Origin: Duganella aquatilis
Lineage (GTDB): Bacteria; Pseudomonadota; Gammaproteobacteria; Burkholderiales; Burkholderiaceae_D
Direction of reading: 5' to 3'
Assembly (NCBI RefSeq): GCF_009674565.1
Contig: NZ_WKJL01000015.1
Location: forward strand, 95,760-159,759
DNA: 64,000 bases
Under the pieces are notes generated by a model. The model was not told the origin of the DNA, searched no databases, and worked only from the letters and a program-made list of their open reading frames with translations. Of this stretch, positions 1 through 10,000 are shown piece by piece (within the stretch, counting starts at the first letter, position 1; each line of letters opens with the position of its first letter). Made by a program: the position numbers and the translations under genes.

Positions 1-1059
1 CACGCCGGGTTTATCCAGCGCCACCAGCAGAATACCGAAGCTGGCCGCCAGACAGCGAATAAACACCGCCAGACCAATGCCGCCCCACAATACATTAGCG
101 TCGGCAAACTGCGCCCCCATGAAGCGATCAACCAGATAAGGCATGATCCAGTAAATGCATCCTGCGGCGGCCGCGCCGACGCCGGCCAGCGCCAGAATCA
201 TCTGCATGACCGTGCGTGCAGGGTGAGCTTGATGCACCGCCCGCGACAACACCGGAATGCAGACACTGGATGCGACCTGAACGATGGACAGACTCATCTG
301 CAGCACCTTGGCGCCCAACTGGTAGTTACCCAGCGCATGCAAGCCCAACAGATGCCCTACCAGCAGCGTGTCGATCTGACCAAAGGCCGCCGTAATAAAA
401 CTGTCGGCGGCATACAGGGTACGTTTGCGCAGCATGCCGGGAGCCGCCCTCAGCGCAGCGACAATGTGACCAGATGCAAAACTCAAGATGGCCGCTTTAC
501 GCCGCACCATAAAGACCGTGAAGGCCAAGGCAAACAGGCGCGACGCCAGGAAGGCCATGGTCACCGGTACGATGTGCGGCGCCACAAAGCAGACCGTCCC
601 TACTAGCAGCAGATGGACCAGCGCAGTGACGATAGAGGTCACCGTTTCTTCGTTGTAACGTGTGGTGGCGCGAAAGATAAGCAGGATAAAGTCGGATTGC
701 AGCGCGACAAACGAGGCAAGGCTAAGCCACAGGAATAGCTGCACGTCGGCCAGTGAGACCAGCCCCGACAGATACAAGCCAACTCCGCCGATGGTGTAGC
801 AGACCACTCCCATCGCCACGCGGAACACCAGATAATCGTTCATGATGCCGGCGGCGCCGGGGACATTCACCGACATCTCGCGCAGCGCCGGATTCGAGCA
901 GCCGTAATCGGCCACCAGCCCGATCAGGCTGGCGTACACCATGAACAGCGAGAATTGTCCCAACTCAACCGGCCCCAGCACTTTACCGATCAGCAGAAAC
1001 ACCAGGGTCTGACTCAATATTCTTGCGAGCATTGAGGAGGTTGCAAATATGGTCTTCAT
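1..1059 (-). CDS. Polysaccharide flippase (Wzx/MATE-like), C-terminus beyond window
   Basis: Reading the minus strand from an ATG at 1059 gives 353 uninterrupted codons to the window edge. The product is strongly hydrophobic, with repeated membrane helices and short charged loops. Its start resembles the first helix of Wzx-type lipid-linked oligosaccharide flippases (MLARILSQTLVFLLIGKVLG), followed by a loop with the conserved GxxxFS-like GQFSLFMVYAS stretch. Such proteins move undecaprenyl-linked glycans across the inner membrane. It begins 13 bases after the nitroreductase stop, so the two are probably co-transcribed. Expected family length is about 400-500 residues, so the last helices are missing here. 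The substrate cannot be read from the sequence. Confidence 0.82.
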   Translation of the reverse strand, partial: MKTIFATSSMLARILSQTLVFLLIGKVLGPVELGQFSLFMVYASLIGLVADYGCSNPALREMSVNVPGAAGIMNDYLVFRVAMGVVCYTIGGVGLYLSGLVSLADVQLFLWLSLASFVALQSDFILLIFRATTRYNEETVTSIVTALVHLLLVGTVCFVAPHIVPVTMAFLASRLFALAFTVFMVRRKAAILSFASGHIVAALRAAPGMLRKRTLYAADSFITAAFGQIDTLLVGHLLGLHALGNYQLGAKVLQMSLSIVQVASSVCIPVLSRAVHQAHPARTVMQMILALAGVGAAAAGCIYWIMPYLVDRFMGAQFADANVLWGGIGLAVFIRCLAASFGILLVALDKPGV

Positions 1060-1072
1060 CAGAACGACGCCG

Positions 1073-2116
1073 TTACTTCTTCCAGTTCTTGATGACGCGC
1101 GTAACCAGCAGCGGGTCTTTGCGGCTGGAGAACGGCACCACCACCTCTTCCGGAATGTGGCCCACCGCGATCAGCATGATGATGGAGTCCCACGGTTGCA
1201 GGCCCACCAGCTCGCGCATCGCCTGCGTCTGGCTGTTGGTTTTGCTCCAGTTCAGGCAGCACGAACCCAGGCCGCGCAGGTGCAGGCCGTAGATCAGCGA
1301 CATGGCAAACATGCCGCCGTCCATCCAGCCCTGGTTGCGTTCGCCGGCCTGCCAGAAATTGCGCAGGTCCACCGTAACCACCAGCAGCTTGTTGACAGCT
1401 TGCGAGAAACCGCGCGCGCCCATCTGCAAATCCAGCGCAGCCTTGATCAATTCCGGATCGGCGATGATATGCACCGCACCCGACTGGCGATTGCAGACCA
1501 CCGGCGATTTCTGCGCCACGCGCACGGCGGCCTCGATATCGGCGATATCGACTTCGCGGTCGCTGAAGGCGCGCACGCTGTGGCGCTGCATAAAGAACTC
1601 TTCCGACACTGGCGCCACCGCATTCATGATCGTCTCGCGCTGGACCAGGCGGGTGCCGCCCATTTGCACATCCGCCTGCGGCGCTGCCGCCAGCATCTTC
1701 TGGATTTCCTGCTTGCACGGATAATCCGGATAGTTGCGGCTCTCGTGATAGCGTGCGTAGGTGGCCAGCACTTCGTGCGCCGAGCTCAGGATCGGATGTG
1801 TAGGGCCATACAGGCGCTGGTACTTTTGCATGGCCAGAATCAGGTTGGTCAGGTTTTCCTTGCCAAACCCAAGACGCGGCTGCGGCAGCGACAAGCCCTT
1901 CTCGATATTGTGATAGGTCGCGGTAATACGGGCCAGCAGGTTTTCCGCCGGCGTGCCGTCCAGCGTGCCTGAAAACTTCAGGTAGCGGGAAAAGTCCTTG
2001 ACGTACTCGACCAACACTTGCGGCGCGGATTTCGCCAGACGGTACAACAGACGGCGGCGTTTAGGTACGTCGCCGCCACCCAGTATCAGATTAGAAAACG
2101 AGTTTTGCATTTGCAT
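1073..2116 (-). CDS. Nitroreductase family protein
   Basis: About 347 residues from ATG 2116; the frame is open to a GTG at 2164, so 16 more residues are possible. The N-terminal half (ring around YHNIEKGLSLP) is not part of the classic fold. The C-terminal half carries nitroreductase features: the entry motif RHSVRAFSDREV near residue 180, then AAVRVAQKSPVVCNRQS, a typical FMN-binding region, and a late GLGSCCLNWS segment. Family members are FMN-dependent oxidoreductases. Proteins of this architecture often sit in exopolysaccharide or capsule loci, which matches the flippase directly downstream. The reaction is unknown. Confidence 0.8.
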   Translation of the reverse strand: MQMQNSFSNLILGGGDVPKRRRLLYRLAKSAPQVLVEYVKDFSRYLKFSGTLDGTPAENLLARITATYHNIEKGLSLPQPRLGFGKENLTNLILAMQKYQRLYGPTHPILSSAHEVLATYARYHESRNYPDYPCKQEIQKMLAAAPQADVQMGGTRLVQRETIMNAVAPVSEEFFMQRHSVRAFSDREVDIADIEAAVRVAQKSPVVCNRQSGAVHIIADPELIKAALDLQMGARGFSQAVNKLLVVTVDLRNFWQAGERNQGWMDGGMFAMSLIYGLHLRGLGSCCLNWSKTNSQTQAMRELVGLQPWDSIIMLIAVGHIPEEVVVPFSSRKDPLLVTRVIKNWKK

Positions 2117-2165
2117 GTCTACAAGTCGGAAAGTAGGAGGCCAGGTGCTGGGATGCTGCAGCACA

Positions 2166-2208
2166 ACAACTTCAATCTAGAAGTTGTCATTGATAACTGA
2201 ATGATAAC
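2166..2208. promoter_or_regulatory. Inverted and direct repeats upstream of nitroreductase
   Basis: ACAACTTC (2166-2173) pairs with GAAGTTGT (2180-2187) across six bases. TGATAAC occurs twice, at 2191-2197 and 2202-2208, an 11-base step, about one helical turn. Both lie in the 170-bp gap before the flippase/nitroreductase unit. They look like regulator binding sites; the regulator is unknown. Confidence 0.4.
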
Positions 2209-2334
2209 CGCCACGCAGGCGAATGGGTAGCGAATTCAATTGAACCCGACCAATTCCAGCCGAAAAAAGTGCCCGTTTGGAAAATGACACAGCGCAGCAA
2301 TTCCCACGTGCAACAAAGTCCCGAGTTCATTGCT

Positions 2335-2723
2335 TTACGGCACCACCGCTGTCACCTCAATCTCCACCCGCGCGCGGTCTTCGACCAGCGCGGCCACCTG
2401 TACCGCCGTCATGGCCGGATAGTGCGCGCCGACGATCTCGCGGTAGGCCACGCCGATGTCCTTGTAGGCGGCCTGGTATTCGTTCTTGTCCACCACGTAC
2501 CAGGTCATGCGCACGATGTGCTGCGGCCCGGCCTTGGCCTCGGCCAGCACGGCGACGACGTTGAGCAGCGCCTGCCGCACCTGACCGGCAAAGTCGTCGG
2601 TGTGGAACACGCCGTCACCATCCCAGCCGATCATGCCGCTGACGCACACCAGGCGGCCGCTGGCGGCCACACCGTTCGAATAGCCGCGCGGTCGCGCCCA
2701 GCCTGGTGGTTGCAAGATCTCCA

Positions 2724-2727
<4 letters not shown>
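2335..2727 (-). CDS. RidA family (YjgF/UK114) enamine/imine deaminase
   Basis: 130 residues, the normal size of RidA proteins, which form trimers and hydrolyse reactive enamines or imines to ketones plus ammonia. Family features seen: an early GRLVCVSGMIGWDGDG strand-turn, a QVRQALLNVVAVLAEA helix, the VRMTWYVVD strand and the C-terminal HYPAMTAVQVAALVEDRARVEIE segment. The usual substrate-binding Arg is present in EDRARVEIE. The start codon overlaps the acyl-CoA dehydrogenase stop by four bases (ATGA), so it is the last gene of the aminobenzoate operon. Inferred job: removing the amino group from enamine-type CoA intermediates of the pathway. Confidence 0.85.
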
Positions 2728-3883
<1,156 letters not shown>

Positions 3884-3884
<1 letters not shown>

Positions 3885-4738
3885 CAGTCGCCCTCGAATT
3901 GCGGTTTTTGCCTGGCCACGAAGGCGTGATACGCGCGGTGGAAATCGTTGGTGGCCATGCAGATGGCCTGCGCCTGCGCTTCCGCTTCGATGGCTTCGTC
4001 CACACCCATATTCCATTCCTGTTGCAGCATTTTCTTGGTCATGCCGTGCGCGAAGGTCGGGCCGTCGGCCAGTCCTTGCGCAAAGCCGCGTGCGGCGGCC
4101 AGCAAGGCCTCCGGTTCGTGCACGCTGTTGAAGAAACCCCAGCGCTCGGCCTCCACACCGGACATCGAGCGCCCGGTGTACAACAGCTCCGCAGCGCGCC
4201 CCTGTCCGATCACGCGCGGCAGCAGCGAGCAGGCGCCCATGTCGGCGCCGGCCAGGCCCACACGCGTGAACAGGAACGCGGTCTTGCTGCGTGCCGTGCC
4301 GAGGCGGATGTCGGACGCCAGCGCGAGAATGGCGCCGGCGCCGGCGCACACGCCGTCCACCGCCGCGATGATCGGTTGCGGGCAGTGGCGCATGGCTTTC
4401 ACCAGGTCGCCCGTCATGCGCGTGAAGGCCAGCATGCCGGGCATATCGAGCTTGGTCAGCGGGCCGATGATGTCGTGCACGTCGCCGCCGGAGCAGAAGT
4501 TTTCGCCCGCGCCGGTGAGCACCACGGCTTTTATATCGTCCGCATATGCCAGGGCGCGGAACAGGTCGCGCAGCTCGGCGTAGGATTCGAACGTCAGCGG
4601 ATTTTTGCGCTCGGGACGGTCCAGCGTCAGCGTCGCCACGCCATCGCTCACTTCAAACAGGAAGTGGCTGGCCTGGTAACCCGCCAGCGACGTGCGGTTG
4701 CCGGGCAGCTGTTGCGGCGCGCCGGGAAGGTATCTCAT
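3884..4738 (-). CDS. Enoyl-CoA hydratase/isomerase (crotonase) family protein
   Basis: 284 residues with the crotonase core. The first oxyanion-hole element is GENFCSGGDVHD near residue 80. The second is DGVCAGAGAILALASDIRLG near residue 130, followed by RVGLAGADMGACSLLPRVIG. A 20-30-residue N-terminal extension precedes the usual start of the fold. Members hydrate enoyl-CoA, and some hydrolyse alicyclic rings. Four-base overlaps with the MarR gene upstream and the dehydrogenase downstream indicate one transcript. In the CoA-dependent aminobenzoate route an enzyme of this class is expected for hydration or ring opening of the cyclohexene-carbonyl-CoA intermediate. The exact step is inferred. 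Confidence 0.87.
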
Positions 4739-5217
4739 GGCGCGGTCCTCAGTTTCTGCTTCATGTCGGACAGCAGTTCCAGCAGCTGCGCCTTGTCGGC
4801 GCCGGGAATATCCTGCAGCATTTCGGTCAGCCAGCCTTCGTGCACCGCCGCCATGGTGGCGAAGGCCTTGCGGCCCGCCGACGTGAGCTTGACGCTGTAG
4901 GCGCGGCCGTCCTTGGGATCGGGCACGCGCACCACCAGCTTCTCCTGCTCCAGCTGGTCGGTGATGCCGGTGACGTTACCGCCCGTGACCATCATGCGCT
5001 TGGACAACTCGCCCATGCGCAAGCCTTGCGGATAGCGCTCCAGCTGCGCCATCAGGTCGAAGCGCGGCAGCGTGATGCCGAAGGTGGCGCGCAGGCGGCT
5101 GCGGATTTCGTTCTCGATCTTGACGGTGCACGACAGCATCCGCAGCCACAGCTTGAGCGACTGGTGATGGTCGTTCGTCAGCCGGCTGGCGAGGTCCAGT
5201 TGTTCTTCATCTTCCAT
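4735..5217 (-). CDS. MarR family transcriptional regulator
   Basis: 160 residues with a MarR winged-helix domain. The recognition-helix region MGELSKRMMVTGGNVTGITDQLEQ is at about residues 67-90, and the wing VRVPDPKDGRAYSVKLTSAGR follows. MarR proteins are ligand-sensing dimers that usually repress nearby catabolic genes and bind palindromes. The gene lies inside the operon, overlapping the monooxygenase gene by 11 bases upstream and the hydratase gene by four downstream. It is therefore likely the autoregulated repressor of the pathway, with a CoA-thioester as plausible inducer. Candidate operator: the palindrome at 9161-9180. Confidence 0.88.
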   Translation of the reverse strand: MEDEEQLDLASRLTNDHHQSLKLWLRMLSCTVKIENEIRSRLRATFGITLPRFDLMAQLERYPQGLRMGELSKRMMVTGGNVTGITDQLEQEKLVVRVPDPKDGRAYSVKLTSAGRKAFATMAAVHEGWLTEMLQDIPGADKAQLLELLSDMKQKLRTAP

Positions 5218-7519
5218 AGTTTTTTTCCATTTGTTGTTTGCCCGCCAGGTACTGCCTTGGCCATGCGATTGCCTTGTAGCCGATGCGTGCCGCTTCCGTC
5301 AGCGTCCATGCGGCATTGGCCAGGTGCGGACGGCCCACCGCGCACAGGTCGGCGCGGCCGGCGGCGATGATGCTGTTGGCGTGGTCCGCTTCATAGATCG
5401 ATCCCACGGCGATGGCGCCGATGCCGGCTTCGTTGCGGATGCGGTCCGCAAACGGTGTCTGGAACATGCGGCCATACACCGGCTTTTCCTTTTTGCTGAC
5501 CTGCCCCGACGAGCAGTCGATCATGTCCGCGCCGGCGGCCTTGAACAGGCTGGCGATGCGCACCGCGTCGTCCGGCGTGATGCCGCCTTCGACCCAGTCG
5601 TGCGCGGAGATGCGCACGCTCATCGGCTTGTGCGCCGGCCACGCGTCGCGCATCGCCGCAAACACGCGCAGCGGATAGCGGCAGCGGTTTTCAAGACTGC
5701 CGCCGTATTCGTCGTTGCGCTGGTTGGTCAGCGGCGAGATGAAGGATGACAGCAGGTAGCCGTGTGCGCAGTGCAGTTCCAGCCAGTCGAAGCCTGCTTC
5801 GTCGGCGGCCAGCGTGGCGAGCACGAAGTCGGCCAGGATGCGGTCCATGTCTTGCACCGTCATTTCGCGCGCGGTTTGCGAAACGCCTTGCAGGTACTGC
5901 TGCGGCGATGCGGAGACCAGCGGCCAGTTGTCCTTGTCCAGCGGCTGGTCGATGCCGTCCCACATGGCGCGCGTGGAGCCTTTGGCGCCGGCGTGGCCCA
6001 GTTGCAGCGCAATCGCCGCATCCGTGTTCTGGTGGACGAAGTCGACGATGCGCTTCCAGGCTTGCGTGTGTTCCGGTGCATACATGCCGGGGCAGAATGG
6101 CGTGATGCGCGCATCGGCGGAAACGCAGGTCATTTCGGCGAACACCAGCGCGGCGCCGCCCAGCGCGCGTGCGCCGAGGTGCGCCAGGTGGTAGTCGCCG
6201 ACCACGCCGCCCACCGCGCTGTATTGCGCCATCGGCGAGACCAGGATGCGGTTTTTCAGCGTCAGGCTACGTACCTGGTACGGCGTGAACATGGGCGGCA
6301 CGGCCGACGGCCAAGCGCCCGCAGCAGGCGACGGCTGCCCGGCCTGAGCGGCGGCGCGCTGCGCAAACCAGCGCTCGTAGTCCGCCACATAGGCCGGGTC
6401 GCGCAGGCGCAGGTTTTCGTGCGACAGGCGCTGGCTGCGTGTCAGCATCGAATAGGCAAACTGCGGCGCTTCCATCGCCGTGTAGCGTTCTACGTTTTCA
6501 AACCACTCCATCGAATTGCGTGCGGCGTTTTGCAGCTTGAGCACCTCCACCGCGCGCACCGCCTCGTAGGCTTCCAGCGCGGCGGCCATGTCAGGCTGCG
6601 CGGCGAAACAGCGCGCCAGTTCGATGGCGTCTTCCAGCGCCAGCTTGGTGCCGGAGCCGATCGAGTAATGCGCGGTGTGGGCGGCGTCGCCCATCAGCAC
6701 CACCGGCACCGCGCCGTTCCAGTGCACCCAGCGCCCGCAGACGATGCGCGGAAACTTGATCCACATGGCCGAGCCACGCAGGTGCGAGGCGTTCGACATC
6801 AGCTTGTGGCCTTCCAGCTGGTCGGCAAACAGGCGCTCGCAGAAAGCGATGGATTCTTCCTGGCTCATGTCCTCCAGCCCAGCCGCGCGCCATACCGCCT
6901 CCGGCGTTTCGACAATGAAGGTGGAGGTATCGGCGTCGTACTGGTAGATATGCGCCTGGAACCAGCCGAATTCCGTCTGCTTGAACGCGAAAGTGAAGGC
7001 ATCGAACTTCTTGCGCGTGCCCAGCCATACAAAGCGGCAATGGCGCTGTTCGATCTGCGGCTGGTAGCTGTCCGCATGACGCGTGCGAATGCGGCTGTTC
7101 AAGCCGTCGGCGGCGATGACCAGGTCGGCGTCGTACTGCCGTTCGTCCGCCACATCGGTCTCGAACACCAGCGACACGCCCAGCTCCTCGCAACGATGCT
7201 GCAGGATGTTGAGCAGATGCTTGCGGCCGATGCCGCAGAAGCCATGGCCGCCCGACGTCACCTTCTCGCCCTTGAAGAAGACATCGATATCGTCCCAGTG
7301 GTTGAACGAGGCTTCGATGGCCTGCGCGGTCTGCGGGTCGGCTTCGGCCAGGTTGCCCAGCGTCTGGTCGGAAAATACCACGCCCCAGCCGAAGGTATCG
7401 TAGGGACGGTTGCGCTCCACCACCGTGATCTGGTGCGCGGGATTCTGCTTCTTCATCAGCAGTGCGAAGTACAAGCCTGCGGGACCGCCGCCTATGCATA
7501 CAATCTTCATGTCATTCAT
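5207..7519 (-). CDS. 2-aminobenzoyl-CoA monooxygenase/reductase (two-domain flavoprotein)
   Basis: 770 residues from ATG 7519, which overlaps the ligase stop by eight bases; ATG 7510 is an alternative. Residues 1-390 are a single-component FAD hydroxylase: GGGPAGLYFALLM (NAD/FAD GxGxxG), DLVIAADGLNSRIR (DG motif) and LMGDAAHTAHYSIGSG (GD motif). From about residue 410 an old-yellow-enzyme barrel follows (MFTPYQVRSLTLKNRI, then LQLGHAGAKG and DWLELHCAHGYLL). This fusion is known for 2-aminobenzoyl-CoA monooxygenase/reductase of Azoarcus evansii, which hydroxylates C5 and reduces the ring. The N-terminal half alone resembles salicylyl-CoA 5-hydroxylases, the main alternative. The adjacent CoA ligase favours aminobenzoyl-CoA. 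Confidence 0.82.
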   Translation of the reverse strand: MNDMKIVCIGGGPAGLYFALLMKKQNPAHQITVVERNRPYDTFGWGVVFSDQTLGNLAEADPQTAQAIEASFNHWDDIDVFFKGEKVTSGGHGFCGIGRKHLLNILQHRCEELGVSLVFETDVADERQYDADLVIAADGLNSRIRTRHADSYQPQIEQRHCRFVWLGTRKKFDAFTFAFKQTEFGWFQAHIYQYDADTSTFIVETPEAVWRAAGLEDMSQEESIAFCERLFADQLEGHKLMSNASHLRGSAMWIKFPRIVCGRWVHWNGAVPVVLMGDAAHTAHYSIGSGTKLALEDAIELARCFAAQPDMAAALEAYEAVRAVEVLKLQNAARNSMEWFENVERYTAMEAPQFAYSMLTRSQRLSHENLRLRDPAYVADYERWFAQRAAAQAGQPSPAAGAWPSAVPPMFTPYQVRSLTLKNRILVSPMAQYSAVGGVVGDYHLAHLGARALGGAALVFAEMTCVSADARITPFCPGMYAPEHTQAWKRIVDFVHQNTDAAIALQLGHAGAKGSTRAMWDGIDQPLDKDNWPLVSASPQQYLQGVSQTAREMTVQDMDRILADFVLATLAADEAGFDWLELHCAHGYLLSSFISPLTNQRNDEYGGSLENRCRYPLRVFAAMRDAWPAHKPMSVRISAHDWVEGGITPDDAVRIASLFKAAGADMIDCSSGQVSKKEKPVYGRMFQTPFADRIRNEAGIGAIAVGSIYEADHANSIIAAGRADLCAVGRPHLANAAWTLTEAARIGYKAIAWPRQYLAGKQQMEKNYGR

Positions 7520-9116
7520 CGCGCAGTTTGAAGCGTTGCAGCTTGCCGGTTTCGGTGCGCGGCAAGGCCTTGAGGAATTTGATCGCACGCGGATATTTGT
7601 ACGGCGCGATCTGCTCCTTCACAAACTCCTGCAACTGCGCGGTCAGCGCCGGCGACTCGGCATGGCCGGCGCGCAGCACCACGTGCGCTTCGACGATCTG
7701 CCCGCGCTCCTCGTCCGCCCTGCCGATCACGCCGCATTCGGCCACGGCGGGATGGCGCAACAGCACGTCCTCCACTTCCGGCCCGGCGATGTTGTAGCCG
7801 GCCGAGATAATCATGTCGTCGGTGCGCGAGCGATAATAGAAGTAGCCGTCCGCGTCCATCTCGTAGGCGTCGCCGGTCAGGTTCCAGCCGTTGAGCACAT
7901 AGTCGCGTTGACGCTCATCGGCCAGGTAGCGGCAGCCGGTCGGGCCTTTCACCGCCAGCCGTCCGGTCACGCCCGCGCCGACCGGATTACCCTGGTGGTC
8001 GAGAATGCAGGCCTGGTAGCCCGGCACCGGCTTGCCGGTCGCGCCGGGCCGCACGTTGTCGCCGGCAGCGGAGATAAAGATGTGCAGCAGCTCCGTCGCG
8101 CCGATGCCGTCGATCATGGTCAGGCCGGTCGCCTGGCGCCAGCTCTCGCGCGTGGCCAGCGGCAGCGCTTCGCCGGCCGACACGCTTTTCTTCAGGCTGG
8201 TGAGGTCGAACTTGTCCGCCAGCGCCGCCATCTGGCGGTAAAACGTGGGGGCAGTAAAACACACGGTGGCGTGGTGCGTCTCTATCGCTTTCAGCAGAGT
8301 TTCGGGCGTCAGCTTCTCCAGCAGCACCGCCGTGGCGCCCACGCGCATCGGGAACAGCAGCAGGCCGCCCAGGCCGAAGGTGAACGCCAGCGGCGGCGTG
8401 CCGATGAAGATGTCGCTGCGCTGCGATTGCAGCACCGAGCGCGGGAAGCAGTCGCAGATCGCCATCACGTCGCGATGGAAATGCATCGTGCCTTTCGGGA
8501 TGCCGGTGGTGCCGGAGGTGAAACTGATCAGGCACACGTCGTCGGCCGCCGTATCGACCGCGTCGAAGTGCGCCGACTGGTTTGCCATCTGCGCTTGCAG
8601 CGCATCGAAGCACAGGGTGTTGGCGCGCGCGGCGGCAGGCAGTTCGGCCGCATCCAGTTCCGCGCGCAGGCTGTCGGCGCACAGCACCGCATTGACCTGC
8701 GCCTTGCTGGCAATGGCGCCCAGTTCGCGCGCGCGCAGCAGCGGCATGGTCGGCACGGCGATCAGGCCGGCCTTGAACACCGCCAGGATACAGGCCGCCA
8801 TCAAGGGGCAGTTGGCGCCGCGCAGCAGCACGCGATTGCCGGTCTCCAGCCGCATCGGACCGCGCAGCACGTTGGCGATGCGGTCGACCTGCTGCTGCAA
8901 CTGCGCGTAGGTCCACGCTTCCTGCGCGCCGCGAATCGCGATGCGTTCGGGATGGACGCGGGCGCCGTCATCCAGCAGCAACGCCGCGCAGTTGAGGCGC
9001 GGCGGATACTGAAGCTCGGGGAGGTCGAAGCGCAATTCCGGCCACCATTCCGCCGGCGGCAGATGGTCGCGCGCGAAATGGTCGGCGTAGGCGCTGGCTG
9101 CGAGAGGTTGGTTCAT
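7512..9116 (-). CDS. abmG: 2-aminobenzoate-CoA ligase (benzoate-CoA ligase family)
   Basis: 534 residues, a complete ANL-superfamily adenylate-forming enzyme. The P-loop-like SFTSGTTGIPKGTMHFH is near residue 190, the adenine-binding segment DGIGATELLHIF near 315, NLTGDAYEMDADGYFYYRSR near 400, and the C-terminal lysine motif RTETGKLQRFKLRDE at the end. It activates an aromatic acid with ATP and forms the CoA thioester. The protein matches the benzoate/aminobenzoate-CoA ligase branch. It is first in the operon, directly upstream of the two-domain monooxygenase, which supports 2-aminobenzoate as substrate; benzoate or salicylate cannot be excluded. Confidence 0.83.
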   Translation of the reverse strand: MNQPLAASAYADHFARDHLPPAEWWPELRFDLPELQYPPRLNCAALLLDDGARVHPERIAIRGAQEAWTYAQLQQQVDRIANVLRGPMRLETGNRVLLRGANCPLMAACILAVFKAGLIAVPTMPLLRARELGAIASKAQVNAVLCADSLRAELDAAELPAAARANTLCFDALQAQMANQSAHFDAVDTAADDVCLISFTSGTTGIPKGTMHFHRDVMAICDCFPRSVLQSQRSDIFIGTPPLAFTFGLGGLLLFPMRVGATAVLLEKLTPETLLKAIETHHATVCFTAPTFYRQMAALADKFDLTSLKKSVSAGEALPLATRESWRQATGLTMIDGIGATELLHIFISAAGDNVRPGATGKPVPGYQACILDHQGNPVGAGVTGRLAVKGPTGCRYLADERQRDYVLNGWNLTGDAYEMDADGYFYYRSRTDDMIISAGYNIAGPEVEDVLLRHPAVAECGVIGRADEERGQIVEAHVVLRAGHAESPALTAQLQEFVKEQIAPYKYPRAIKFLKALPRTETGKLQRFKLRDE

Positions 9117-9160
9117 GGTCGCCCTGAAATCGGAAGTCGTAGGTATCCACTACATCGCAG

Positions 9161-9191
9161 ATACTTTAAGCTTAAACTATCCCGACATCAA
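9161..9191 (-). promoter_or_regulatory. Promoter and palindromic operator of the aminobenzoate operon
   Basis: On the minus strand TTGATG (9186-9191) and TAAAGT (9163-9168) are spaced 17 bases apart, a plausible sigma-70 promoter 45-75 bases before the ligase ATG. A palindrome, ATACTTTAAGCTTAAACTAT (9161-9180, 18 of 20 positions symmetric, core TTTAAGCTTAAA), covers the -10 box and part of the spacer. That is where a MarR dimer would block polymerase. The assignment to the operon's own MarR protein is inferred. Confidence 0.6.
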
Positions 9192-9206
9192 GTGATATAA
9201 ATAGTA

Positions 9207-9920
9207 TTAGACGCCGTCCTGGCGAACCAGGCCCGCCTGGTGGATCACCGCGCGCACCACATCCGCCAGCACCGCCTGCACTTCCTCGTTCGACAAGCGG
9301 TCCGGCGCGAAGCTCTTCAGTTCCGCCGCCGCGCCGTGCAGGCCCAGCGTGACGCAGCCGGCGTGCAGGCGCTCGATGCGGGTCCGCGCATCCTGCTGGT
9401 CGCCCTTGGCCAGCGCCGTTTCCAGATCGGTGGCGGCAGCCGTCAGCTGGTTCTGGAAGCCGCTGAGGTAGACCAGCAGCCGTTCGGCGTTGATGCCCAG
9501 CCGGCGCAAGGTGTCGGCCGGCGCTTCGGCCAGATGTTCGTAGCCGCTGGCCGCCTGATCGAGGAAATCCACCAGGTGCACGCGCACCTGCTCCGCCTGG
9601 AACGGCTTGACGATATAGCCGGCGGCGCCGGCCTTGGTGGCCTCCTGCACGGTGTCCTTGTCGTTGGCCGAGGTGACCAGTACGAACGGCATGCTGTTCA
9701 GCTCCGCGTGCGCTTTCACCCGCTGCAACAGCTCGATGCCCGACAGGCGCGGCATGCGCAGGTCGCAGAAGCAGATGGCAGGACGCAAACCGTCTTCCAA
9801 CTGCTGCCACGCATCGGCGCCGTCCTCCGCTTCGACAATATCAAAACTGCCGCAGCTGTCGATCAGGTGCATCAACACCATTCGCGAGACGACATCATCG
9901 TCCACTACCAGAACTTTCAT
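9207..9920 (-). CDS. Response regulator with REC domain and helical C-terminus
   Basis: 237 residues from ATG 9920, which has AGGGAG just upstream. The REC domain spans about residues 1-120: acidic pair in VLVVDDDVVSR, phospho-acceptor Asp in ICFCDLRMPRLSGIELL, the Thr/Ser switch in FVLVTSAND and Lys in YIVKPFQAEQV. No DNA-binding domain follows. The remaining 110 residues are helical and contain RIERLHAGCVTLGLHGAAAEL, which resembles an HPt motif, but the phospho-accepting His position (four residues before the Gly) is Arg. The gene follows the hybrid kinase on the same strand, 80 bases downstream, so they probably act together. Output mode unknown. Confidence 0.82.
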   Translation of the reverse strand: MKVLVVDDDVVSRMVLMHLIDSCGSFDIVEAEDGADAWQQLEDGLRPAICFCDLRMPRLSGIELLQRVKAHAELNSMPFVLVTSANDKDTVQEATKAGAAGYIVKPFQAEQVRVHLVDFLDQAASGYEHLAEAPADTLRRLGINAERLLVYLSGFQNQLTAAATDLETALAKGDQQDARTRIERLHAGCVTLGLHGAAAELKSFAPDRLSNEEVQAVLADVVRAVIHQAGLVRQDGV

Positions 9921-10000
9921 GCGGCTCCCTATGTCGTGTAGTAACGATATTACATCAATCACCGATTCTTGCAACCGTCCAGGACAGAGAAAGATGCACC

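Noticed and set aside
5762..9200. Large plus-strand frames opposite the monooxygenase and ligase genes
   Set aside because: Low-complexity Arg/His/Gln-rich products; the opposite strand has clear enzyme motifs and overlapping starts and stops.
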